NCBI GenBank assembly: GCA_964023205.1
Contig: OZ026843.1
Coordinates: forward strand, 1,783,029 to 1,847,028
DNA length: 64,000 nucleotides
DNA from: Lutraria lutraria
Lineage: Eukaryota; Mollusca; Bivalvia; Venerida; Mactridae
Direction: 5' to 3'
Both the position numbers and the translations under genes were made by a program. Below, piece by piece: positions 32,634-43,742 of this stretch (positions within the stretch are counted from its first letter, which is position 1; each line of letters opens with the position of its first letter). The notes beneath the pieces were generated by a model that made no database searches, was not told the origin of the DNA, and saw nothing but the letters and a program-made list of their open reading frames with translations.

Positions 32634-32808
32634 GCGCACAGTCTTTTTTGTGCACTTTACGTTGAAAACCGCACAGTTTTATTTGTGCGTTTTATGTTGG
32701 AATCTGCACACCTTTTTATGTGCATTTTATCCTTAAAGTTATGCATATTTTCTTGTGCACGCATAACCGCACACATTTTTATGTGCGTTTTTTTTGTGCA
32801 GTATAAAA
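32634..32808 (+). promoter_or_regulatory. LTR promoter: GCACA/TGTGC hairpin series and TATA box
   Basis: Four clear short hairpins at about 32634-32654, 32668-32690, 32704-32724 and 32766-32787, each GCACA, 8-11 T-rich bases, TGTGC, then TTTT or TTTA, plus a weaker one at 32743-32758. They are followed by GTGCAGTATAAAAGCG with TATAAAA at 32802-32808. The same series is present in the LTR copy at 59134-59301. Confidence 0.6.
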
Positions 32809-33626
32809 GCGAAAACATAGGTAAATTCTAGGACTCTGATTTTTGGTTTTGATCTATTAAGGTGTGTAAAGTATTTTTTTTGTCTTTTTATTGAAACTAA
32901 TAATACTGCATTAATAACACATTATTTAAGTTGATTAAGAAGCATTTAAATTTTTAAAGCATTTTATTGATTTTGGTAAAGAATTATATGATTTATGCAT
33001 TGTAACTATTTAATTGTTAGATCCATTTCAATCCTTTCAGTAAATACTTGTTGATAATTGAGTATTTAATGATAATTATCTGTTTGATTTGTCTTGTATT
33101 TAATGAATCTCTGAATGTTTTTATAGATTATCTGAATGATTAATAGGTATATGAGAAGTTAAAAGAATATATTAAATTGAACTATAGAAATTTTACTCAG
33201 ACTTAGTTGTTTATACTTAGTTTATTTAAGGTTACTGTGAGTTGATACACATTTTGTTTGCGGTTACATTATTTATCCAGAGTCCATATTATTTCATTTC
33301 TTCTTACACTTACACCCACCACACATGAACAACTTGCACATTATTATGATGGCCAACCCGCTACAATATTAAGGACACCGCTCGACACGTGACAATACAC
33401 TGCTAAAAGTATCGGTACTTGTGACGGGCAGTCTCGTTGAAATCCTGACGATACCGGTTACCATTTGTGTCGGTTTATTAGTTTTTATCGTAATATTGTT
33501 GTATTTTGGGAATCTAGGAAAGGTAGCACGTTGCTTTCTTGTTTACATTCTTTTTCTTTTTGACAATATTTAAAGTTTTCTTTTGTTAAAACTAACTGCT
33601 TTAAAACACTTTTCTATGGTATCAAT

Positions 33627-34303
33627 CTAACATTCGCGCCATTTACATAGATAATTCACTGACGTAGCACTGTCTTTATAATAATCTAAACATCGACATC
33701 TGTAATAAGTTTTGAATGTTCGGATGATTCCCTGATACAACTTATTGCTCGAATTGCGGTGTTGTGTTAGCCGTTTGGAATACAATTTTGACGTTATGTA
33801 AACTGTAACCATCCTCTTTTCGATGTGACGATGCATTATCTATAAGGAACAGCATTTTGCGGTCTTGTTTGATCATGTCTGCGTTCCAAGTCCTTAAGCC
33901 AAACAAGTCTGTATTCATCCAAACTTTACCATTAGCGACATGTTTCACATCCAACTCAGACTTTAACATTCTTGAAGCATATAAGATTCTTAGCTTTTGT
34001 AAATACTAAAATCTCAATTTGAAGAGCTTCACACGAACTAAACAATAGTTACATCTTGTGAAACTTTAGTTCCCTTTGATGAACTTCCTTTTACAGACAA
34101 TGTTTTGTCAGGCAACGATCTAAAATATAACCCGACCCGTTGCTAAATTTCACTTTACACTTTAAATTTCTTAATTGAATGACAGTATTTTCTTTTATCG
34201 AGCCACCCTTTTGACGCATTTTTTTCAGCAAATTACAGTGCTTTCTCTTTAATGATCGGACCAGAAAGTGGCATGCCAAATTATTGCCATACTTTGTGTG
34301 CAT
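33627..34303 (-). pseudogene. Pogo/Tigger-type transposase relic
   Basis: Minus strand, N to C: a piece with FSNGSGYILDRCLTKH (34303-34091, the end of the CENP-B-type DNA-binding region), then after frame changes WMNTDLFGLRTWNADM and KMLFLIDNASSH (33969-33742), in which the Asp of L-I-D-N is the second catalytic residue, VKIVFQTANTTP, and GIIRTFKTYYR (33627-33836). The order matches DDE_1-superfamily transposases. Stops and frameshifts between all parts; the first catalytic Asp region is not recovered. TIRs were not found. Confidence 0.7.
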
Positions 34304-35020
34304 TATTTTATTTTATTGGCGAAAAGATGTTCGATTGTATTATAACAAATGACGGAAAACCCAACTGTTGGGAGTTAAATGTTATCAACGTACTGTTTTG
34401 CTTCTGATTAAAATTGTAGTGGCCCTTTGATTCCCAATTCAACAAACTCATATTACTGTCATGTTTCATCCCCAGGTTTGTTTAGGGCATGCTTTTTATT
34501 AGTTTTCATGACAATGGCCCTTTCGGGTGCAAAATCAGTGAGACAAGCTTTGTACATCAACTGTTTGACCACTTTTGATAAACATTCCCGCTCGAATCAA
34601 CTCATCCAGGTGATTTGATCGGCAAGTGTTGCCCGCTTCTTGGTGAGGATCTTGTTTTAATTACTAAAAGTCCTCTCACAGTATGCTGTATAAAGTGGCA
34701 CAAGGAGGCAAATCGGAGCAATGCGGATTAGCTGAATCGACTCCTCTCAACGATTTGCTGTCAGTAGCTGCGAAAGCTCGGGGAATTTGTCCACTGGGTT
34801 CTGGGCCCTCTCGCCCACTGCTCAATCACTGCATGCTTGTTTAACTTGAGCAGGACTTCAGTTCCCATGTAGACCTGTTATTTTGGTGCATGTGAACACA
34901 AGTTGAGGAAATATTTGTGCATGACTTTGTATTGTAAAGATTTTGGCATACTTATATACATATCTTTGTTTGTTTATGACAGTTACACATTTCAAAGTAA
35001 CAATTGCTTTTATAATTTTT
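34304..35020. other. Non-coding spacer
   Basis: No supported feature; it may include degraded ends of the pogo relic. Confidence 0.35.
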
Positions 35021-35490
35021 GTCGAGCCCACTTGTGGAGAGCTCGACATAGTCTGTACGTTAGTTAAATGTTAGTGTGTCCGTCCGGATCATTGTCCGGG
35101 CTGTATCTCCCTTATGCATTGATACTTTTTTTAAATAACTTGGCATAATTGTTAAACACCATGTCACGGTGTGCAGTGCGCAAAATCCAGGTCTCTATCT
35201 CAAAGGTCAAGGTCACACATTGAGGTCAAACGTCAAAATTGAGCATTATAGACCTGTCCGGGCTGTATCTCTCTTATGCATAGACACTTTTTAAGATAAC
35301 TTGACATAAGTGTTATAAACCATGAGACAGTGTGTAGTGCGCAATATCCAGGTATTTAGCTCAAAGGTCAAGTTTTGATTGGATCTTCACCAAACCTTGT
35401 CAAAATGTTTGCCCCAATGATATGTTGACCAAGGTTGAATATGGGTCAGCCGGGGTAAAAAACTGGGTCACCCGGTCAAATCTTAGGCAA
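35021..35490 (+). repeat. Family C element: GTCGAG hairpin end with two tandem monomers
   Basis: Starts GTCGAGCCCACTTGTGGAGA and GCTCGAC (hairpin), then two monomers of ~165 bp with TCCGGGCTGTATCTC, TTATGCAT, AACTTG/CACATAA, CCATG-GACA/CGGTGTG, GTGCGCAA-ATCCAGGT and TCAAAGGTCAAG. Ends directly before the LINE. Similar hairpin end at 8686. Confidence 0.6.
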
Positions 35491-37334
35491 AAATATTGGT
35501 GGTGACTTTAATACAATAATAGATAATGCTTTAGACAAGAAAAATGGAAACCAAACAACTCATAAAAAATGTAGAAAAAAAAAATGTTGTCGACATCTGG
35601 CGAATCAAACACCCACACAATTTACTTAACATTCAAATACAAAACCAACCATCCATTGCAGGTTGGACTACTTTTTAATCTCTGACAGTCTGGCTACATC
35701 CGTCAAAAAAACATGCATCCAAAGTTCATACAGAACAGATCACTCACTTATTAAAGTGGAAATACAAACATTAACATCACAAAAAGGAACAGGATATTTT
35801 AAGATAAACAACTCATTACTTTCAGAAAATCAATTCCAGATACAAATACAAAATACAATAACATCAACAGCAGAAATTAATAAAAATTGCGCACCCGATA
35901 CACTGTGGGAAGTCATAAAGGGAAATGAAACCATCAAATATGCCGCATATAAAAACAAAGCAGAAAAAAAGAAGAAAAAAGATTATTTATTTACAAGAAA
36001 TTAATGATTTAGAAGATGAGCTCGCACAACAAAACGTAGACGTTGAAAACATTACAACTCTGATTACAGAAAAAAACTATTACTAGATCATATCAACGAT
36101 AAAAGAATAAACGGACAAATATTGAGATCAAAAGCTATTCACGTAGAACAAAACGAAAAAAATTCTCAATATTTTGCAAATTTAGAAAAACATAAATCAC
36201 ATAAAAAAGCTGTACACAAATTAATAGTCAATCGTAAGGAAATAACCAACAAAGATGATATACTTAATGCAGAAGTTGACTATTATACCAAGCTATACAG
36301 TAAAAAACAAATAAATGTGAATCTAATGAAAGAATTCTTAAATAAACAAATAAACACCCTTGATGAAACAGAAAAGCAAATGAAACAGAAAAGCAATCAT
36401 GTGAGGGGCTCATTACAGAATATGAATGCAAACTAGCGATTAAAGAAATGCAAAACAATAAAAGTCCGGGCTCAGACGGATTGAGTGTAGAGTTATATCA
36501 GTCAGTATTTAATAAATTCATTAAACCATTCTTTTGAGATAGGAACACTAACCCAACTTAAAAGACAAGGAATTATTACACTCATCCCCAAACCAAATAA
36601 AGATCTTGATCAAATTTCAAATTGGCGTCCAATCACCCTGTTAAACATAGATTATAAAATTGCAACTTAAGTTATCGCAAATAGAATTAAAAAGATCCTA
36701 CCGTCATTAATAAGCAGTGACCAAACTGGATTTATGCAAAATAGATACATCGGAGAAAATGGCAGGACAATTTTTGAAGTTATTGAATACGTCCATTCTA
36801 AAAATAAACCTGGTTTGGTATTTTTTGCTGATTTCGAAAAGGCTTTTGAGTCTTAGTCACTTTTTTTATAATCAAATGTTTTGAAAGATTTAATTTTGGA
36901 ACATATCTAATAAGTGGATCGAACTTTTCTACTCAAATATATGCAGCATTATTATCAACAATAGCCACCTGTCCCAACCATTCAACACAGAAAGAGGTGT
37001 CAGGCAAGGCTGTCCGTTATCAACCTCTATATTTATCATCTGTTTAGAAATATTATCTAACAATATCAAACTGAATGCGGACACAACAGGTATACAGATA
37101 AATGAACATGAAATTAAACAAACTTATTTCGCAGATGATGGAACCTTTACAAATGATGGATAAAAAAATCATTCGAAGCGCTAACTAATACTTTAGATAA
37201 AGGAGATATATCAGGCCTAAACCTCAACATATCCAAATCAACAGTTCTAAGAATTGGGTCTCTAACAAACACTTCCATAAAATATTGTGAACATAAAAAA
37301 ATCCAATGGACCTCAGAGCACGCAACAACCTTAG

Positions 37335-37695
37335 TGTAACGGCAGTGTATCTGTATTTAATTGTATTTATGTTCAATTATGTATTTTGCGTATGTGTGTT
37401 TTCTAATCATGTAAACTGTTGCGTTATGTTTGTATTTTTTCTGTACTGTTTATTGTTTAAGTTCTTGTTCATGTAAGAACGACACTTATGGATTATACCG
37501 TGTATCGTGTTGATACCCGGTTCCGTAGTCCGGTATTTTAATCTCATCAATAAATTTTGTTCATTTCGTGCGTACGTGGCATACGTGGCAGTTGCGATAA
37601 ATTGCGGTGGCCCAAGAGTTTCGACGTAGAATTAATACGAAATAAATGCTTCAGTACAGAACTTGGGTTTTCGTTGTTATTACGATACAGTCACA
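37335..37695 (+). mobile_element. Solo LTR, 361 bp, inserted in the LINE
   Basis: Begins TGTAACGGCAGTG and ends ATACAGTCACA, with CTTAG on both sides (37330-37334 and 37696-37700). Contains AATAAA at 37549-37554. Removing it with one CTTAG makes the LINE frame read on (ATTL joined to GITFTN). Confidence 0.8.
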
Positions 37696-37781
37696 CTTAG
37701 GCATTACATTTACAAATATTAAATTGACAAATTCAATTCTAAACATCGAGAAAAAGATTAAGGAGTTTGAAAACTGTTTAA

Positions 37782-38960
37782 GGTGGATCGCAGGTTTCCT
37801 CCAGAAAAATGGTCATTTTTTAGACGTCAACGCACGATAAAGAAATTTTGCATAAACATCCTTTAATGTATTGGCTAATGCAGACATAATATATTCAAAT
37901 GATATTTCCATGGAAACCGAAGAAAATGGCCACCTAGTGGACCAGTTTTTTTCGTTGATTTTCGCGTTATTTTCTGTATTGCTCCGATAATTTTGTATTT
38001 TAAGTTATGCAATTTATTTAACTACAATGCTGAATCATTTACAAATACGAAAAAGTCAATAATATTTCATTTCGCCGTCATTAAATCTTAAAAGATGTCG
38101 AGCGAACTCTGCAGGGGTGGCAATTTACAATGCCAAAATATGAGACATTTTTCTTTCAGTCGCGTCAACAGTAAAAAAACGGTCCGATGAATTTTTTTTT
38201 AAAACTCAATAGAGATTCAAAATAATTTGAAAGACTTTAAAAAAATAAAAACATATGGTCACCGACTTCGTTTTCGCTACATTGAAACTTATTTAAACAC
38301 GGAAAAAGGCTAAAAACGTTGCCATAAAATACAAGATCGACGTGACGTTAAGCCAAAATATATCAGTAACAACTAAAAAGTCGCAACGTCACGTCGATCT
38401 TGTATAAAAACGTTGACGTTTTTAGCCTTTTTCCAAGTTTATATAAGTTTCATTGGCGCGAAAACGAAGTCGGTGACCATATTTTTTTATTGTTTTAACG
38501 TTTTCTAAATTGTACAAAGAATCTGTTTTGCATTTTTAAAAAAAATATCATCGGGCCATTTTTTCACTACTGACGCGGTTGAGAGAAAAATGTCTCATTT
38601 TTTTGGCATTGTAAATTGCCACCCCTACAGAGTTCGCTCGACGTCTTTTAATATGTAATGGCAGCAAAATGTAACATTACTGACTTCTTCGGATTTGTAA
38701 ATGATCCAGCATTGCAGTTATGTAAATTGCATAACTTAATACACAATATTATCGGAGCAGTACAGGAAATAACGCGAAAATCAACGAAAAACATATCGCT
38801 CCGCTAGGTGGCGCTTTTGAGCGGTTTCCATGGAAATATCATTTGAATATATCATTTCTGGGTTAGCCAATACCTTTAAAGTTATTCATGCAAAATTTCT
38901 TTATTGTAAGTTGACGTCTAAAAAATGACCATTTTTCTGGAGGAAACCCTGCGATCCACC
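37782..38960. mobile_element. Palindromic (foldback) element, 1179 bp, TTAA target, inserted in the LINE
   Basis: Two inverted arms, 37782-38349 and 38385-38960, about 570 bp each, around a 35-bp centre. Ends are GGTGGATCGCAGG...CCTGCGATCCACC. TTAA flanks both sides (37778-37781, 38961-38964). Removal with one TTAA restores the LINE frame (ENCL joined to KQWQHR). TTAA targeting suggests mobilisation by a piggyBac-like transposase; no coding sequence is inside. A shorter relic with the same TTAAGGTGGA start and GGTCATTTTT lies at 41122. Confidence 0.85.
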
Positions 38961-40146
38961 TTAAAACAATGGCAACATCGTAAATTAACATTAATGCGTA
39001 AAATTACAGTAATTAAAACATTTGCTCTCCCAAAACTCATAAACCCTCTTACTGTCCTACCTAAACCACCTGCAAAAACAATTAACTACATACAGTCGTT
39101 AATATTCAATTTTTTATGGGATGGAAAGCCCGACAAGATAAAGAGACAAACATTGTACCAACCGTATGAAAATGGCGGATTAAAATTAACAGACTTAAAC
39201 TCATTCATAAATGCAATCAAATGTAATTGGGTTAAACGCTATATAAATGAAAAAAAACGAAAGCAAATGGAAAATATTCTTTGATATCAAATTGTCAAAA
39301 TATGGACAAAAACTATTATTTGATAGCAATTTAAAACAAGCTGATAGCAAGATTACAGACTCTGAATTTCTAAACGAAATCATTGAAGCATGGTTTCTTA
39401 TAAAATCTAGATTTGAAAAAATAAACAATACCAAAATACAACCATGCAAAATGATTTGATGGAATAATTCCGAAATTAAAATAAACTCTAAAACCTCCTT
39501 CTATAAAACATGGTATGATAAGGGAATAAAACTTTTAGAGCAATTATATGATTATAGAATCAACTCATTTTATTCATTTGAGCAAATACAATTTCTTTAT
39601 GAAATTCCACGCACAGACTTTTTAAAATACTCCGCATTAATAAACAGCATACCCATACCTATTCGAGAGAAACTAAAGACAGATTCAATAAATTACAATA
39701 ACAGTAATGATTCACTTCTTGAAAGAATAGCCAATAAAAAGAAAATAAATATATAAATTCTTATATAATACAAACTGAAAACAATGATCAGTTACATACT
39801 GAAACAAAATGGAACAATTTGTTAAACGATGGAGACATAAAGTGAAAAAAATCTGTGTTCAACCGATAATATCAATAACCGACGTCACCTTAAGAAACTT
39901 CCAATATAAAATTATCACTAGAACTTTTGCAACCAAAAAATATCTCCTTAAATGTAAATTAGTTAACTCAAGCCTATGTGTATTTTGCAACAGTTACGTT
40001 GAAACAATAGATCATCTATTTTATGAATGTCACCATGTACAAATCTTCTGGAACCAAATAAACTCTTATTTTGAAAGCAAAAACATAAATTTCCAAATAA
40101 ATAAACAAAATGCTTTAATTGGAGATGTAAACATAAAACTAAACAA

Positions 40147-40990
40147 AACGGGAGGGCCACGATGGCCCTTTATCGCTCACCTGAGAACAAAGGCCAATAA
40201 TTAATGACCAGGTAATATAGTTTCCATCTCGTAAAACTCATTTTTACGTAGATTTTGAGATCAAAACCAACAATGAAGGTATAATCCTGTTAAACATAAA
40301 ACGTAGCAAATTTTCTAATACAAGGGCCCATAACTCTTGAAGTTCTGGTCCGATTCCGCCCATAATCGATCTCCAAGATCTTTTAGTTATACTCATTTAC
40401 TGAAAATATGATTAGGATCGGTGAATAAATAAATGCGCTAGAGTGTTAACAACCTCAAATATAGCAAATTTTCTAAGTCAAGGGCCAATAACTCTAGAAG
40501 TTATTGTCCGATTTTGACTATAATCGAACTTAGCCGAGACATTGTGACCATATACATTGTGAGCAAGTTTAATCACGATTCGTTAAAGCCCCATTAGCTT
40601 TTTGCTATAAAAAATATATATCCAAAAAACAAACAATTGCAGATATCATTCCAAGATAAATATTACCGACGAAACAAGCCCTTTTTCTTCGGAAAAACAC
40701 TCATTTCGCTGTGAATTTTGTTTTTATGTAGAGCGCGTGATGTCACTTCATGCCGTGTGCATAATATGACTGCGGAAAACGCAGCTGTCCTATAAATAGT
40801 ATTTATTTCAATGATATTGAAAAAAATACGAAAGTATGCACGGGAGGAAAACACACCGGATTCATCTGTTATAAAACAAACAGAAACTATTACGACCGAT
40901 ATATTTATATGATTATGGGACTTTAAGAGCTGCGGTTGATAGAGTGTAAACAAACTAATTGTGGACGTAACGACGGACGCCGGACATTCA
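40147..40990 (-). mobile_element. HINE-B, reverse orientation, split by a MITE
   Basis: Left: reversed 3' end (GGGAGGGCCACGATGGCCCT, TATCGCTCACCTGAG) followed by two to three reversed monomers (GTCCGATTCCGCCCATAATC, CTAGAGTGTTAAC). A MITE splits it at 40587-40922. The remaining 40927-40990 is the reversed 5' leader (GAGCTGCGGTTGATAGAGTG, GACGGACGCCGG). The 5' hairpin is lost. It truncates the LINE's 3' end. Confidence 0.75.
40587..40922 (+). mobile_element. TTAA-flanked MITE (AGCCCCATTAG family), 336 bp, inside HINE-B
   Basis: Flanked by TTAA at 40583-40586 and 40923-40926. Terminal inverted repeats AGCCCCATTAG and (reverse of the end) AGTCCCATAATCAT. No coding capacity. Removing it rejoins the HINE-B leader as ATTCG-TTAA-GAGCT, as in the uninterrupted copy at 30190-30205. 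Confidence 0.8.
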
Positions 40991-41418
40991 ACAAATAAAC
41001 TTCATACTAATAGTAGCAAAACAATTTATTTATAAAATGCGGTGTAAGCCAATGTTACCAAAATTTAACATATTTAAACATTATTTAAACTTAAAATTGA
41101 ATACCGAAAAACACATTGCCTTAAGGTGGAACCAAACGATTGAAATAACGTCGTTTTCGACGTCAAAACGGTCATTTTTGCGATATTTATAGTGCCTCTA
41201 TGAAAATACATATCGCTCTTTCAATTCATGTGGATATTTAATGAAATAAAAATTAAATAGCGGAGAATAAAATTACCTGCGCGTAGGTATAAAGTTGATG
41301 TTCATGACTTAATTATAAGTGCAAGTAAAACGATTTTAAATGTAAAGTTTAGTGTTTTTTCTTCTCACTTTCAAACTTAAAATATGTTTATTAAAAATCT
41401 GCCCGAGGTTTTAATTAT
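40991..41418. other. Non-coding spacer with a relic of the TTAAGGTGGA element
   Basis: 41122-41180 begins TTAAGGTGGAACC and includes ACGGTCATTTTT, like the end of the palindromic element at 37782. Nothing else seen. Confidence 0.35.
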
Positions 41419-42349
41419 ACCGGTGTAACGCTTTCAAGCTCCCCCTTTTTCAGGTTACCCCCGGTAACTTAAAAACGTTTTCAACGTACCGGCCCCGGTA
41501 ACATTAAAACGTTTTCAAACTCCCTCCCCCGTTTTAATAATCCCCCCTCTCTATGTTGATTCTTCATGGCGAAAACGTTTGTATTTCAGGTTATAATTCA
41601 TACTAAATGATCCACAGTCAACATGGTTTATTGACATATAATTCCTTTATTTCTAAACTGAATATACGCAATAATTATATGAAGCTATGGAATCCTATTA
41701 GGGTTATGGAGATTACGCGCCTTTATTCAATTAATTAACAAAAATGCACGACATGACCTGTGCAATTCCACACTTATATATTTTTGTCAAACTGATTCAA
41801 GATAATAAAGGAATGGACTTGTCATATATATGACGTCATTTGATTTCGTCGTATGATTTCACCATAAGGACCGCGTGTATAGTCTCATATAACTGTAGTA
41901 CATGTATGCATTTATGTGTTTGAAATTGTAATCTCCTTATTCGTGTGCAAGCTCTCACTTATTATGAATTTTCGAATTATTACCCGGGGGTAATCTGAAA
42001 ACGTTTTCAAAGCACCCCCAGGGGTAATCTGAAAACGTTTTCAAAGCGCCTCGGGGTAGCATGAAAACGTTTTCAGATTACCCCTGGGGGTGCTTTGAAA
42101 ACGTTTTCAGATTACCGGGTAGGGCATTTGAAAATGGAGGGGGTAATTTCAAAACGTTTTAATTGTACCCCTCCCGGTAACTTAAAAACGTTTTTCAAAT
42201 TCCCGGGGGTACTCTGAAAACGTTTTAAAGTTTCCGGGGGGAGCTTGAAAACGTTACACCGGGGCCGGTACATTGAAAACGTTTTTAAGTTACCGGGGGG
42301 GGGGGGGGGGTAACCTGAAAAAGGGGGAGCTTGAAAACGTTACACCGGT
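41419..42349. mobile_element. Inverted-repeat element built of AAAACGTTTT palindromes, 931 bp
   Basis: Ends are ACCGGTGTAACG and CGTTACACCGGT, continuing inward as GCTCCCCCTTTTTCAGGTTA on one side and its complement (with a long G-run, 42295-42310) on the other. GAAAACGTTTTC occurs exactly at 41997-42008, 42031-42042, 42063-42074 and 42097-42108, spaced 32-34 bp, with about eight one- or two-base variants between 41471 and 42344. Spacers are made of CCGGGGG/CCCCCGG-type runs with GGTAA(T/C). No ORF. No certain target duplication, so the class is unknown. Confidence 0.7.
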
Positions 42350-42382
42350 TCAAAGTTTTAATGAGTGAACAGTGATTGTCAT

Positions 42383-42417
42383 GTGAGCGCTATGGGGCCA
42401 TCTTGGCCCTCTTGTTT
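42383..42417 (+). mobile_element. Isolated HINE 3' end
   Basis: GTGAGCGCTATGGGGCCATC followed by TTGGCCCTCTTGTTTT: the shared 3' terminus of HINE-A/B without a core. It may be the partner end of the reversed HINE-B at 40147, with later insertions between. Confidence 0.6.
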
Positions 42418-42420
42418 TAC

Positions 42421-43742
42421 TTTTGTTCAGTATAATATAAGCATTTAAACGTATAATGTGGAATGTTCTGTCTCAACATATGCACTAAAGTAATGTTCAA
42501 CTTTATGAATATAGAGAATTGTTTAAAAAAGCTATTTATACTTGCAAAAATATACAGATAAATATTCAAAGATACAGTAAATACAAGGAAATGTCCACTA
42601 ATCTCTCAATAATATAGTTGAAATGTCTCAGCAGAGAATTAATAATGAGTATAGTATATTCATAAGGGAAGTCAAACGTGTGATTCTACGAGATGTTTTA
42701 CATTCATTTAAAATAAAAACCTTATAAATATGAATGACTTCCATCATCTGCTATACAACTGTTATTTAATCAGCTTGCCAACAATATTGTATATAAATAT
42801 TCATGACTATATCTCATAATAGATGTTTTGTGATTTTACCATAACCACTGTATCTACTGAAGTATCAACGTCATCAGACATTTTAATTCGAAGAAGCGAA
42901 ATAAATGTTCTTACATTTAGAATTCGAACCGTTATTAATGAACTTCATAGTGAAAAAATCATCCAGTTCCCCTATAAAGATATCTGTCTCTCTAGATATA
43001 AAAACACAATTTTCGTGTAAGTCTGGCATTATCAGTACTTTCCTAACAACCCGGAATGTAGCGTAATATGGGTTACTTGTATTTCATTCTAACTTGTTCT
43101 AGCAGAGTTGAGCACTCAGGCTGTTAAGTATGTAAAGTGCTGGTTCATCAATCAAATATGATGCGATACAAGAACGCGTTTTAGTGTGTAATAATTATAT
43201 TCTAAATTTCTTTCTGTATTCACGAATAACTGGGACATTTAGAATTAGATGGGTTTTTAAATACTCAATCATATCAACTGTGATTAATTTCTTTAGACGT
43301 TATTCTATCGTTAATTAATGACCTCATATATCATCGGTATGTCTATTTCACCAATAACAAAGAATTTAGAACATATTCATCAAAAGAAAAAAACGAGTTC
43401 ACCTAAATGCAATAACGTATTGTTTCCATGCAACCAAACTTCGAAGATATTTGCCGAGAAAATAAAACCAAAATTAAATTTAAAATGTTTTCAGTGTTTG
43501 CTAAAGACAACAATGGCTTTGAACTTATTTTTGCAACTAGTTCCAGAGACCAACAGCAAAATGTCGGTAAACGTTTTATTACACATTACAGCGTCTTCAC
43601 ATTTAAAAAGTCCTCGTATTTTCTTCTGCGCCATGATGTCTGTCAAATATTCACAGTTCACAATGAAGAGTTTTGTTACGGACAATTTGTCTGTTGTTGT
43701 ATGCATGTGATTAGAAGGTCAGCACAACTAGTGTGCTATTTT
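42421..43742. other. Non-coding spacer
   Basis: Two overlapping open frames at 43318-43745 have no recognisable features and low-complexity codon use; I do not call them genes. Confidence 0.35.

Larger units (their letters stand above)
32085..33394 (+). mobile_element. Solo LTR, 1310 bp (copy 1)
   Basis: Begins TGTCATGCCCCGG and ends CTCGACACGTGACA, with ATAC on both sides (32081-32084 and 33395-33398) as target duplication. The same sequence occurs at 58585-59894 with a different flanking duplication. Inside are a ZNF143-like site (32355-32372), a hairpin GCTAGCGTTC...GAACGCGCTAG (32595-32624), a series of short GCACA...TGTGC hairpins (32634-32787) and a TATA box (32802-32808). No gag/pol lies beside it, so it is a solo LTR of an unidentified, probably Gypsy- or BEL-type, element. 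Confidence 0.8.
35491..40146 (+). mobile_element. L1/Tx1-like LINE, decayed and interrupted by two insertions
   Basis: From 35494 the endonuclease C-terminal part (GGDFNTIID; later DYFLISDSLATSV, TDHSLIKVE) is followed by a linker and a reverse transcriptase: NNKSPGSDGLSVELYQ (about 36455), PKPNKDLDQISNWRPITLLN (36590), GFMQNRYIGENGRTIFEVI (36730), FFADFEKAF (36828), RGVRQGCPLS (36990), and the catalytic YFADDGTF (37125). After insertions at 37335-37695 and 37782-38960 it resumes with QWQHRKLTLMRKITVIKT (38968), FLWDGKPDKIKRQTL, and a C-terminal C-x2-C...H-x4-C (CVFCNSYVETIDHLFYEC, 39980). Many stops and frameshifts. The 3' end is cut by a HINE-B at about 40147; the start is missing too. Confidence 0.85.

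Noticed and set aside
36264..36458. Minus-strand open frames inside the LINE and other coding relics
   Set aside because: Shadows of the plus-strand LINE coding sequence.
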